Assembly (NCBI GenBank): GCA_023213395.1
Contig: CM041465.1
Coordinates: 25,241,741-25,305,740 of the forward strand
DNA length: 64,000 nt
Source: Cycas panzhihuaensis
Lineage: Eukaryota; Cycadophyta
Reading direction: 5' to 3'
Made by a program: the position numbers and the translations under genes. This document shows, one piece after another, positions 1 through 11,700 of the stretch (positions are counted from its first letter, which is position 1; every line of letters starts with the position of its first letter). The notes below the pieces were generated by a model. The model worked only from the letters and a program-made list of their open reading frames with translations, was not told where the DNA came from and did not search any database.

Positions 1-1669
1 TTCTATCTACTCTATCCTCAGCTCCAAAAAGGTCACATAGAATCTTATGCAAATAGGATCTCAAAACAAAAGAAGCTAAATTCATTTTCTTAAGGAATGT
101 TTAAATTTTTGTGATATATCATGACTATTTTAAGTATAGCTTATCATTCAAGAGTCTAATTCTCTTAGTGCTAGTTGCATTGAAATACTTGTTTAAAGAT
201 GGTCAAAATAAGTGGTCACAAGGCATGTTTTATATATTAATTGATAAAGATTTTAATTAGTTGATTTGATGGAAGTATTTTTGATATGATACAAGATGAA
301 ATTTTTTAGTATTTTTAGATTTGATTTGATAATTTTTATGTTTTTAAAGGCTCCCAAGTACATGATATACATATTAATGGTTGTTGATTAAATAAAAAAG
401 AAAGTTTGATTAAAATTTGATGAAAAATGACATATTTAAAGCTTATTAATGATTATTTAAGGATCAAATTTAAAGATATGGAAAGTTATTTGATGAAACT
501 TTGATGTGGGTTTCTTAGTTATGCTATACATGATAAAAATCTTACATGATACTTAATACATTTAATAAAGTAACTATAACTCTACTAATCAAATGTCATG
601 ATTGCTTGGTTTATTGCACATGTATTTGAATGATGATGAAACTACCTAATGAAGGGCCTAATTATTTATTGGAGAGTTATTGTTGAGATGATGTTATTTA
701 CCTACCTAATTATGAGATATATATGAGAAGTCTCATATATTAATTTTTAATTACTTGGCAACAAAATTAGTTATTTAGGAGTCTAGCTAATATATGATAA
801 GTATGTCAGTGAGAAATCTAACTTGTCATATATGATAAGATGCATAAAAATATATTTTTTACATTACCTTATTATAGCTAACTTATCTTCGTTAAGTGGT
901 ATGCCATATTCCTACAATTAGTTTGTTTAGATTATTAATTATTGGTTGATGAAATTTTATTAGTTACCAAAAGAAAGCTATAAGTGTGTACAGATAAAGA
1001 AAGCATACATAAATATGTCATAGGAAAGAGGCAAAAAAAAACATTCACAAGCTACTCTTAGATAACATATTAGTCTCACAACTAGTGTTGTTATTATCAT
1101 ATGCAATAAGTGAGACATATTTTTACTTTATAATAGCATATTGGCCTAATAACTATTGTTGTTTAATATTTTTCTTTATTTAGTTGATAAACTATGTATA
1201 CAAAATATATGTTAAGAAATAATAATTACAAAAATTAGTTACCCTTATGTTTTAGTATATGGTTATTATTTTATATGGACATTAGTAATCATTTTGATTT
1301 ATTTGATTTTGAGTTGATAGATTTGATTATTATAGTTTTATAGGTGGAAGATATAAAGTTATTAATAAAAGACTTCATAGACCATGACGAGTTGAGAGTT
1401 ATAAACTATTGTTTGTTGGTTGATTGATGACATTTTATAAATATTTATAAGTAGTTGGTAACATTTGGTTATACGTTGATTACAAATTATAGGATTTGAT
1501 TGATAGGTTATAGGTGATTTAGTTATTCAACTTGATATAACTTGATACAAATTTAGATACAGGTTTATAGGTTCCAACATAAAGATAAAATATAAGTACA
1601 TAAAAATAAAGCTTAAAAATATGAAGATTGAGGATCAAAGATTTAAAAATATTAAATATTAAGAGGAAG
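1..1669 (+). other. AT-rich sequence, probable 3' end of a copia-like element
   Basis: No convincing coding stretch is visible. The sequence is very AT-rich with recurrent TTGATTTGAT-like words. The last 15 bases (ATTAAGAGGAAG just before the LTR at 1670) form a purine run like the polypurine tract that precedes a 3' LTR. This suggests the stretch is the eroded 3' end of an element rather than unrelated flank. What element it belongs to is not determined. Confidence 0.35.
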
Positions 1670-2116
1670 TGTTAGAATATTTGATATAAGATTATGGATC
1701 CACATAATCCCACATATAAAAGCATTAATATGTGTGATATAGTACCAATATTCATGTAATATTCTTATTGAAAGATTAAGAGGCTTAAAGATTTTATAGA
1801 TTATTCATGAGGTGACAAAATCTATAATATATACACACACCACTTGAGGACTTAAGAAACATAAAAAATTAGTTAACACAGAGATGTAATCATTTGAAGA
1901 TCAATAAAAGGGAGCTCCCAACTCTAACCTTATCTCATGATATTTTTCTCTTGGATTTTTTACATGTAAATATGTTATTTCTTATGGTGATATATGCTTA
2001 TACTTAATATTGCTTTATATGTTAATATTACATTTTATATTTATGTATATATTTCTTATGATTCATCATTGCACTCCAGTATTATATTTTTTTCTATATT
2101 TGAGTATATTCTAGTA
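1670..2116 (+). repeat. Copia-0 LTR
   Basis: It begins TGTTAGAATATTTG and ends near TTCTAGTA, i.e. TG…CA with a C-to-T change. It is followed at once by TGGTATTAGAG, a copia-type primer-binding site complementary to initiator Met tRNA. It is preceded by a purine-rich tract. No second copy lies in the window, so both ends are inferred from the terminal motifs and the primer site. Confidence 0.6.
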
Positions 2117-2128
2117 TGGTATTAGAGA
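2117..2128 (+). promoter_or_regulatory. Copia-0 primer-binding site
   Basis: TGGTATTAGAG directly after the LTR differs by one base from the usual copia TGGTATCAGAG. This is where the host initiator tRNA would prime minus-strand synthesis. Confidence 0.6.
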
Positions 2129-2159
2129 ATTAAAAAATCTAATATACTATCAAAGTGAA

Positions 2160-2880
2160 TTCAAAATTTCTACTAGGGTTATGATTTATGGGATTTAATC
2201 CCTAAAGGTTATAAAGCTCCTACTCCTAATTTTCTTGTTACTTAGTTATCTTTTGATCAAGAAAAAGAAAAGAAAAAACTTCAAAAGAATGATAATGAAG
2301 CTCTCTCTACACATTTCTCTAATTTGGATAATCTTATATTTTCATGAATGTGTGATGCTAGTAATTCTCATTAAGCATAAAATATTTTTAAAACTACATT
2401 TAAAGGTGTTGTTTAAGTATAGTTATAAAACCTAAGAAGAAGTTTTAAAAATTTTATGATATATGCTTTTGAATCTATAAATGATTTTATTACTAAAGCT
2501 CAAGGTTTGGTTAATCAAATGAAATTCTTAGGTAAAGAAGTTAATATAAATAAAATTCTAAGGAGCATAGGTGAAATAAAAAAAATTAAGAATGTGACTA
2601 CTAGAATTGAGGTATCCAAAAAGTTTCTACTTTAAAAATTAATGAGATGAGTGCAATGTTGTTTATTTTAGAAGAGAGAAATTAGAATTCAAGTGAGAAT
2701 TTGGAATAAGTTTTTACCTCAAATGCAAGCTTGAGGGGGAAACTCAAGAGACTAAATTCTCAAGCAAATTTTCCTACACTATAAGGAAGAGGAAGAGAAA
2801 AAGATTTTATACTTTAATATTACAAATGTAAAAAATTTAGTTATCTTACAAATGAATACCAAATTAGGATAAATGATTTA
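2160..2880 (+). pseudogene. Copia-0 gag remnant
   Basis: The translation carries a gag-like stretch around 2250-2330, with a FDQEKEKK…NDNEALST-like reading typical of the copia gag middle region. At 2815-2860 there are eroded Cys residues in a Lys-rich context, where the CCHC nucleocapsid knuckle should be. Numerous stops and frameshifts are present. Gag would form the virus-like particle in the cytoplasm. Family assignment comes from position between the primer site and protease, plus these motifs. Confidence 0.5.
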
Positions 2881-2949
2881 GTAACATAATTATTAATAAA
2901 TAAAGAAATAAAAACTTGTTTTATTTAAGTTTGAGTGCCTAAGATTCAA

Positions 2950-3456
2950 ATGATTAATTGTATATTAATTTTGGTTGTTTCATACATATGTCTTATAATG
3001 CTAATTTATTTTTAAAGCTTGAAGTGGATAATAGTAAATAAAAGGTTATTTTTTATGATGATAAAACTCAAGAAGTTCAAGGACAAGGTGTTATTTCTAT
3101 TCAAATAGATAATGGAGAAAATAAAAGTATTCATAATGTATTGTTTGTATCTAGTTTAAAGAGAAACCTATTATTTGTGGGTCAAATAATAAAATAACAA
3201 TACATGTTTATATTCAATAATATGAATATAAAATTACTGATAAGCTTAATAATGGAATAATTATAGAAAAAGGTAAAATAACTTAGAATATATTGTTTAA
3301 ACTTGTAATTTCTCTATAAACTCAAGCCTTGAATACTTCAACTATTGATAATAATATTCCTTAACATCATTGATATGGTCATCTTAATTATGGTGGGCTC
3401 ATTATATTAAGGAGGAACGAAATAGTTAAAGTTCTCCCATTTATTTATGGAAATAA

Positions 3457-3520
<64 letters not shown>

Positions 3521-4293
3521 ATGTTGTATCTATGGGAAATAATATAAAGATAATTTTTTAGAATCTTAATATTAAGATCGATATCCTTTAGAGTTAGTAC
3601 ATGTTGATCTTTGTGGTCTTATAAAAACTTCATCACTTGGAAATATAAGATACTTCATGATCTTGGTTAACAATTTTATGACAAAGATTTGGATATACTT
3701 TCTTAAGGAAAAATCTAAAAGATTTTTTAGATTTATTAAATTTAGATAAATGTCTAAAAGATAAAGTACATATAAGTTATAGATTCTTCATTCAAATAAT
3801 GGGAGAGAATTTATCTCAAATGATTTTTAAAATTTATATAATAAACTAGGGATTAAAGGATGGTTCAAAACTCCATACTCCCCTCAATAAAATAGAGTAG
3901 TTGAAATGAAAATTAGAATTATTATTGAAATTGAAAGAATCATACTCAAAGAAAAAGCACTTAGTGTTAAATTTTGAGCTGAAGTAGTAATTATTGTGGT
4001 TTATTTATTGAATAGAAGTCCTAGTAAGATATTAGTAGACTTAATTCCTAAAGAAACTTAAACATGTTTCAAACATAATATGATTAATTTGAAAGTGTTT
4101 GGTCATGTTGCATATGCATATTATCAAGTTTATTTTAATAGGCTATTCTAGTGAACAAAAAACCTATAGATTATTTTATTCTTTAACAAGAAAATTCTTT
4201 GTTAGTAGAGATGTTATCTTTGATGAGTATGTTGGATGTAGACCTAATGTTAATAAAGGTAAATAAATTATGATTGACGTTGAGCCAACTTAA
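2950..4293 (+). pseudogene. Copia-0 pol remnant: protease, GAG-pre-integrase, integrase
   Basis: The region 3020-3200 reads as the stretch downstream of protease (VQGQGVISIQI, then VLFVSSLKRNLL). At 3365-3400 there is a GHLNYGGL-like piece of the integrase zinc-binding domain. At 3590-3660 is integrase core LELVHVDLCG, the first catalytic Asp region. At 3785-3810 is HSNNGREF, the second Asp region with D to N, and at 3880-3960 TPYSPQ*N…VVEMK, the catalytic Glu region. The zinc-domain segment is interrupted by a dinucleotide microsatellite. Stops sit largely at former Gln or Trp codons. The reading is cut at 4293 by copia-1 and resumes at 13640. Confidence 0.75.
3459..3522 (+). repeat. (AT)n(GT)n microsatellite
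   Basis: About 19 AT units run directly into about 13 GT units. It lies inside the decayed integrase zinc-binding segment of copia-0, so it arose or expanded after the element was dead. Confidence 0.95.
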
Positions 4294-4642
4294 TGATGGA
4301 TTTAGAGGAGCAGAGCAATATGTTAGATCGAATGCATTTTGAGAAAACAAGTAATTTTCAAATGTAGGCGGTGTTAAAAAATACTAGGGAGGTATTCCCA
4401 CCCTTTAAATAGAGTTTTTGGGGAGGTGACAAGCTCCATAACCCTACCTGCATGTTAGTCGACATATAATTCAAAATATATTAAAAAAATAACAATAATA
4501 AATATAAACACGTACCTTAATAAAGTGGTGTCAGCTCCTGGTGGCTATTAGGAGGCTCAAGGTACCCTAAGGATCCTCAAAGGTGGCTTTGAGGGGTCCT
4601 AGGCACACACGTCTTTTAATAGTATTGGGGTTATTCTCAATA
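4294..4642 (-). repeat. Copia-1 3' LTR
   Basis: 349 bp. On the plus strand it starts TGATGGATTTAGAGGAG and ends TTCTCAATA, where the paired copy has CCCAACA. It is flanked outside by CTTAA and inside by a polypurine tract. Confidence 0.93.
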
Positions 4643-4655
4643 TTCTCCCCCATAA
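4643..4655 (-). promoter_or_regulatory. Copia-1 polypurine tract
   Basis: On the minus strand it reads TTATGGGGGAGAA immediately before the 3' LTR, the expected primer for plus-strand synthesis. An equivalent tract occurs in copia-6. Confidence 0.85.
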
Positions 4656-4659
4656 GCCC

Positions 4660-5984
4660 AATGTGTACGACTCCCAAATTGTCTCTAAACTTCTAGAAAT
4701 TGATCTTTCCCAAATCCTTTATAAAAAGACCTGTTATCTAATCTTCAGTGTTGCAATAAGCTAACTCAATCTTATATGCTTGTACAAGTTCTTAAATAAA
4801 GTGATGTTTAGTCTCAATATATTTTATTCTACCATGGAATACTAAATTTTTGGCCATTTGAATAGTGCTTTGCTTATCACACCAAATTTTAGTAGGACTT
4901 TGTTGTTTAATCTAAAAATCCTGTAAAAGTCTTCTTAGCCATATTAATTCACAAGATCCCGAAACTATAGCTTTATACTCAGCCTCAGCTATGAATAAGG
5001 AAATAATATTTTGTTTCTTTGTACTCTAAGCTACTGTTGTTGATCTCATACTGAATACATAACCCACGGATATGGCTTTGTAATATAACCCAAAATCTAG
5101 AGTCCTTTCAAGGTATCGAAGGATTCTTTTAGCAGCTTGCCAATGAGATATCTTTGGATCCTGCATAAATCTAGATACAACACTAACTGAATATGTTATA
5201 TCAAGTCGAGTAGATGTCAAATATATTAGGCTTCCAATGAGCTATATATAGAGTGTGGGATCAACTAAAGTTAAGTCATTCGTCTTAGAAAGTTTGATTC
5301 CAATTTTTGCTGATATTGTCAATAGTTTACAATTTTTTATTCTAAATCTTTGTAGTAGATCTAATATATATTTGTATTGAGAGATGAAGATTCCTTGTTT
5401 GTCCTGCCAGACTTCTAATCCTAAGAAGTAATGCATGAGGCCTAAGTCTGTCATCTCAAATTCCTTACACATAGCATCTTTAAACCAATGTAAAAGATGG
5501 GAGTCATTTCTAATATAAATTAAATCATCCATATAGAGTCCTACAATCAATATTGAATTTCCCTTAGTTTGGCTATATAAGTTTGGATCTGTTTGAGATC
5601 TTTCAAATCCTTAATCTCCAAAATACTTGTCTATATAGGAATACCAAGTCATGGGTGCTTATTTTAGACCATATAGTGCTTTCTTTAACTTATACACTTT
5701 GTTTTCTTCCCCCATGACTTCAAAACCGAGGGGTTTCATGACATAGATGTCTTCTTTGACATAACCATTTAAGAAAGCACTTTCACATCCATTTGATAAA
5801 CTTTCCAATGCATTTGGGTGGCTGAACTCATCATTAAGTCAATAGATTCCATCCTAGTAACAATGGAAAATGTTTCTATATAGTCTATACCTTTTCTTTG
5901 GGCATATCTTTTTGCGACCAATCTAGCTTTATATTTATCGATGGAGCCATCTGAGTTAATAATGGACTTATATTCCTCTTTCAT
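4660..5984 (-). pseudogene. Copia-1 reverse transcriptase and RNase H
   Basis: Minus-strand reading from 5984: SIDKYKARLVAK and IDYIETFSIV (RT N-terminal motifs), [13 protein letters not shown] near 5680, the polymerase motif LYMDDLIY near 5520, then MTDLGLMHYFLGLEV and FISQYKYILDLL. RNase H follows (VSRFMQDP…[19 protein letters not shown], a Cys-Asp-Lys-Gln stretch near 4890). Two in-frame gaps are apparent: about 25 residues missing just upstream of SIDKYKARL, and the RNase H segment with the first catalytic Asp missing between YYKAI and VGYVFS near 5075. Several stops are present. The enzyme would be inactive. Confidence 0.85.
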
Positions 5985-7469
5985 GGCTTTCTACCAATAT
6001 TCATGTTGATTAGCCTCATCAAAGGTTTAAGGCTCATGAATTTTGAGTACCTTTCTCATTAGGGCAAAGTTGACCCTACGGGAGCATGAGGATCTTCTAT
6101 TGTTATCTAATATATTTCCCAAGTCATGGTTGCAATGAACCCATTTGGGTGGATATTGTGGTGGAGGTTGAGATGACGTTCCCTCTCTAATGCATTCCTG
6201 GATATTTCTCCACATAGGAAGCATATATTTGGACTTACCTAATGTGTTAAATTTAATGGAAATCTCCTATTTTTATTGATTATCTTGGTAGTAGGTGTCT
6301 TTTTGAAATTTAACATCTCTACTCACCATTACTTTTCTGGATTTTAGATCATAGACTTTGTAGGATTTTGAAGATTCACTATATCTAATAAAAACACATT
6401 TGACACTATGGTTGCCCAACTTATTTCTTCTTTGATCAAGAATATGGATATATGCTAGACATCCAAATACCTTGAGATGATGTATACTTGGTTTATAATT
6501 GGTCCATGCTTCTTCTGGAGTTTTCCACCTAAGAACTTTGGTAGAACATCTGTTGAATAGGTAGATGGCTGTATGAACTTCTTCAGCCCAAAATTCATGG
6601 CCCAAGTTCTTATTCTTAAGCATACATCATGTTATTTCAACAATAGTTTGATTCTTTCTTTCTGCTACACCATTTTGTTGTGGGGTGTAGGCATTGATAA
6701 ATTGTCTCATGATTCTATGGTGGATACAATAGTCCTTGAAAGCATTAGATATAAACTCTCTCTTATTATCTGATCTTAGAGAAAGGATATAATATCTACT
6801 TTGTCACTCAACAAAGGTTTTAAAGTCAACAAAGCAGTCAACAGCATCGAATTTATATTTTAGAAAGAAAACTCATGCCTTTCTTGTGAAGTCATCAATA
6901 AATGTGAGAAAATACTTTGCACCTACTAAGGAGGGAGTAGTCATCAGTCCACAAATATCTATGTATACTAGTTGAAGAGGGGTAGATGCTCAATGGCTAA
7001 AATCCAGAAAGTTTTCTCTATGTTGTTTGCTAAGAAGGCATCCCTCACATAACTTTTTATAGACATCAATAGGTGGTAAACCATTAACCATATCCAACCT
7101 TTTTATAAGAGCCAAGTTGTTATGGTTAAGGTGACCAAACCATCTATGCCACAAATCACTATCTATTATAGTTGAAGTTCTGAGGGCATAGGTATTTGAA
7201 GGAGTGAGGATAAGCTTAAATAAACGATCTTTAGTTATTATACCTTTGGGAACAATAGCTTTAATTTTTCTTTTATCTTTGATGACACATTTGCCATTGT
7301 CAAAAATCACCTTATAATCTTGTCCCATCATCTGTCCTACTGATAGCAAGTTTTTTCTTAGGGCAAGGACATATAAGACATCATCTAAATATCTATATGT
7401 ACCAATATCAGTTAATAAAGCTATGCTACCTTTCCCAACTGATTCATGGGAAGTATTATCTCTAAACAT
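5985..7469 (-). pseudogene. Copia-1 GAG-pre-integrase and integrase
   Basis: The open segment 6990-7469 ends with the zinc-binding motif H-x-H…C-x2-C (WHRWFGHLNHNN…LCEGCLLSKQH). The integrase core follows: a VYIDICG-like first Asp region near 6960, RSDNKREFIS near 6770 (second Asp), AYTPQQNGVAERKN near 6680 (Glu), then the open stretch 6273-6623 with FWAEEVHTAIYLFNRC and a KVFGCLAYI segment. The region 6027-6224 is the linker before RT (PPPQYPPKW). In-frame stops are few compared with copia-0. Confidence 0.88.
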
Positions 7470-7730
7470 GATTGGCCCTTTTCTATTTTTATCTAAGGTT
7501 TAAAATAAATGTTCTTTATGGGTCATGTGGGTTGAGCACCTTAGATCGATATACCAGTTATCATCCTCTTCTTCCTTAGTAAAAAAATTGGATAGAAATA
7601 ACCTATTATTAACCTTTGATTCTGATGAATTTGAAGCATGTCCTCTATATGGTTGTCCACATTTTAAAAAATATTTATCTTTAGTATGACCATTTCTATG
7701 GCAATAAGTACAATACAATGGATATCTTCT
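7470..7730 (-). pseudogene. Copia-1 nucleocapsid zinc knuckle and protease active site
   Basis: Residues CTYCHRNGHTKDKY match a CCHC knuckle (C-x2-C-x4-H-x4-C) whose last Cys has become Tyr. Further on, NWYIDLRCSTHMT occupies the place of the aspartic protease D-S-G-C-S/T-H-M motif, with Ser-Gly replaced by Leu-Arg. The catalytic Asp is retained but the flap-proximal Gly is lost, so the protease is probably inactive. Open for 72 codons. Confidence 0.8.
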
Positions 7731-8726
7731 CCCATAACTTAGGCTTTGACTTCTTAGTTAAGAATGATCAATGTTAAAAGATCTCCCCCTTTCCTCATAA
7801 GATTGAGCAGGATTATTTCTTGGTTAGTTGTCACGATATTCCTGAGTTAATCTTGAAGGTTGAGAATTCCCTTGACAATGTGGATAGTAAGGATGATTTT
7901 TAACTTGTTTCCTTTGATTAGAATTTCTTGGAGGATCTTCATGTTGTTAAGGTCCTCCTTGCCTCTTTTGGTGAGGGGCTTAATGTTATGGATGGTCTTG
8001 TCTAATTTCCTTTCTAGGATTTCCACCTTTTATCCTTGGAGGAGATTCCTTTTGTCTTAAAGTTCTAGCTTGGGAGTTAGATTGAATATAGGACTTTGTA
8101 GCAAAGGCATGTTCTAAAGATTCATTTACATTTTGTTGCTCTTCTATAGACATGAGCATGGCACTAAGTTATTCCACTATAAGGGTACTTAGATCCTTTG
8201 ATATACTAATACTAGTAGCTACCATTTCAAAATGTCATACAACTCTTACACATTTAAGGATCCTTTCAACTACCCTTTGTTCAGTTAAGGTATTCCCAAG
8301 TGACCTGATTTAGTTTACAATATCTTAGACTTTGGTCATAAATTCTATTATTGATTCGTAGGGCATTATACGTAAAGTTTTAAACTTACTTCTCAAGTTT
8401 TATAATTTAGAGGAGGATGCTCCTTCACATATTAGTTGTAAAGTGTCCCAAGCTTCTTTAGACTTAACTAATTTATTAACTCTTGGGAACATATGATCTT
8501 CTAATGTGCAAAAGATAAGGGCTAAGGCTTCGTTATCCGTTTTGACATTTTCCTTGTAGGTAACTTTTTCTACATCAGATGGATTAGGTCCTAATTCATT
8601 ATAGTCAATTCTTACAATATCCCACATATCATTAGCTATGAGGATGGGTCTCACCCTCCTACTCCAGTTTAGGAAATTATTTCCATCAAATTTTGGGATA
8701 ATCATATTCCCAAAGCTAGAAATCAT
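7731..8726 (-). pseudogene. Copia-1 gag (UBN2-type)
   Basis: Begins at the ATG at 8726 with MISSFGNMIIPKFDGNNFLN…WSRRV, the standard copia gag start (K-F-D-G-x-N-F-x-x-W). An open 108-codon stretch is followed by further gag (LRIMPYESIIEFMTKV, SLGNTLTEQRVVERIL) interrupted by TAG/TAA codons, and a basic Pro/Gln/Arg-rich C-terminus before the zinc knuckle. It would build the particle shell. Confidence 0.85.
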
Positions 8727-11700
8727 TTTGAACTAAAGTTGTATTGATCAAATGTGATAAATGAGATTTCAAAAGTTAAATATGAATATAAAAAAATATT
8801 TGAATTTAAATTTTTTAAAAAATGTTTAAATGTAAAAAATTTACTTCCAAATACAACCCAAGATTTTTCTAAATATTTTAAATAAGTGAACTAGGACCTA
8901 TTAAGGCTACTAAGCTCTAAGTTTAAGTTTCTCTTAGGGCAACCTTCGATTGCTATCTTGTCTAGTGGCACCTAACCACAGATGGAAAAATAAGGACCCA
9001 ATATATTGGTATGTTAGTAGTAGGCTCTATATACCTCAATATGTAGGCTACTAAGAAGGTTTTTACACCCCCCTGAGTTGTTGGTCCACTTACGCTAGAC
9101 TTATGCCTATCGACAGGTCTAGCAATAAAGGTTCTCGAACTAAGGCACTAACCCTCTCTAGGTATAGTCTTGGTCTCCAAATACCATAAAAGAAATAGGA
9201 TCTACACCTCAGCCTACCACCGAATACACTTGATAGCTAATGGTTGTCCTCATCTAATATGAGTAGGCTAATTAGCGTGTGCAGGGTGGTAACTTCAGGG
9301 GTCCTAACTATTCCCCTTGCAAGGCTAGAAAAATAGGGTGGTTCAATTCAGGATTATCTTATTTAATGTGAAAAATAAATTAATTTGTAGTGTAGTCTTG
9401 CTTAGGGTTTTAAAAAGATTCTTTTTATATAATAAAGAAAAACTTGAAAACAAAATAATAACTTCTAAGCAAGATGAAATAAATAATAAGCTCTTTGAAA
9501 GAGATAAGAAAGTAAATACTTTTTCAAAAGAAAAAAATGCAATGCCCTTTAAAAAAATGAAAGATGCCTTTAGAAAGTAAATAAACTAAATGCAACTTTT
9601 ATAAGTGCAAGAAGTAAGTAAAAAATTTCAACAATGATGAATAAAAATAAAAAAACTTTCAATAAGTGTATGCCTTTCAAATAAATGACAAACTTATAAG
9701 ATATAATTTTAGATAAACTTTGAAATATAATAAATATATAAGCAAATTTTAAATGTAACTAAGATCCTCTTAACTATGCAGGTCTGAATTGAAACTTTGA
9801 TGATGAAAAATTATAAAAATTCTTAACCTTTTAATTTTTCAAATGAATAAATATAAACTTTCAATGCAAGAAAATGACTTACTTTTTTAATACATGAAAT
9901 CCTTTGCCTTGAAGAAGATATATAATACTGAAATATATATGTATATTTTTTACTTTAGAAAAATGAAGAAGAAACTTGAAAAAAAGAATTGCAACCATTT
10001 AAGTTACAGGTCCACTTGTCTAGTCACTTACTTTAGATCACTTTCTGCTACAAATCAGCTTAAAAGAAGCTTATATAAAGGTCAAATAAGAAATAAAATA
10101 AAGAACTTCTTAAAAAAGTTTAGGAGACAAGCTTGTTGGGGTATCTTAAATGCTCAAGTTTAGAAGCTTAAAAGCTATACTAAACAATGTCAGAATAAGG
10201 TGAAATTACACCAATTTGAGGATCAACGAAAAAACTATTCAATGGAACTGGCCGATTTGAAAATAGGTTCCTACAAGTCAATATTTTATTAAACAAATAT
10301 GCAGTCCTCTTTTTGAGGTTTAACGTGAGCTTGAGGCATAAAATATTATAAAAAAGCTAGTAAAAAAAATTATAGAATGATAAAAAATGATCAAATATAG
10401 TTTAGAGAGTTGGTTAATATATTTTCAGTTGAAAATTTTGAGAAATAATATATATAAATATGCAATAATGATAAATTAAAGACTATTATGTACCTTAACT
10501 TTGATGGCCTTGAAAATCTATAAAAGCACTTTAAAACTTATAAATAATAGTGTCAGTCTAAAGAGGAGTGAGTTAGATTCCCAATAAAATTGACGAATCT
10601 GAATTCTAATGTGAAACAGAAAAGTTATAATAGAAATGGCAGCAAGTATTTTTATATTAAAATGTTTAAAAACACTAAAGTGTCACTTTCACCGATTAAA
10701 ATAATGATTAAAATAAATCCTAAAAAATAAAATGAATAGATGGTGATGAATTTTGCTAATAATAAATGACTACAAAATAGTTCTGGGTAGAGAATAATCT
10801 CTTGGTGATAAAATATAACCTGATAAAAAAAGAGATTTTGTGAAAATAGTTTTTAAAAGTTTTGAAAATGAATGATTGACTTTAAACTGATTGAAAATAG
10901 GTTAAATCAACTCCGAATAGGGCATATGACCAGTCAAAATAATACCTCATAAAATTTCAAACTCAACGGAATAGGTTTTATTAGAAACTGATAACCCAAT
11001 GCAGAGATATAATAGAAAATAACCAAGTACCTTATGTTTTAAAAATAATTTAAAAAATAAATAAAAGGTAAAGTGTTATATCCTTAAGATAACTCCCTTA
11101 AATTATCAACCTAAGGGTAGATTGGGCAGGGATTGAACCCAAGACCTTGTAGAAGATAAACCCCTCTGATGTTAAGAGGGTAAACTTGCTCGTTGAGTTT
11201 AAAAGACACAATAAACTTTAAAGAATAAGGCCCCTTTTAATAATGAGCTAAAGATCACATGGAAGTACATAGGGTTGGGGGCTAAATACCAAACAAGGCT
11301 AGTACCCTTTAAACACCCATATCTCAAAAATATATACAATTCAATTTGATTTTTAAAACTTTATAAAAAGGTAAAATTAAAAAAAAAAGGATAAGAAAGC
11401 ACACCGAAGTGTCGTCAATGTGATCAAAGAGAAGGCGAAGATAGCTCTACACTCTGATATTGATTATGAGAATTGAAAAGAGACTAGGGTGCACTTATTA
11501 TTCAATAATTTTTTTTTTTTTATAAAAAAAATAAAAGAGAAAAATGAGGGAGAGATGTAAACATGAATGATAGAGATTTGGTGATGAGCAGCAATGGAGA
11601 GACGACACAGTGGAACGAAGGTGGCAGTAACATCCAGACTATGATTAAGGTTATGATGAATAATACAGGGAAAGCTTCCCTACATCTAGTATTTATACAC

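Noticed and set aside
2235-2435. 66-codon plus-strand frame as a stand-alone small gene
   Set aside because: Lies in the decayed copia-0 gag region; Leu/Ile/Lys-rich owing to AT bias, and not the frame with gag motifs.
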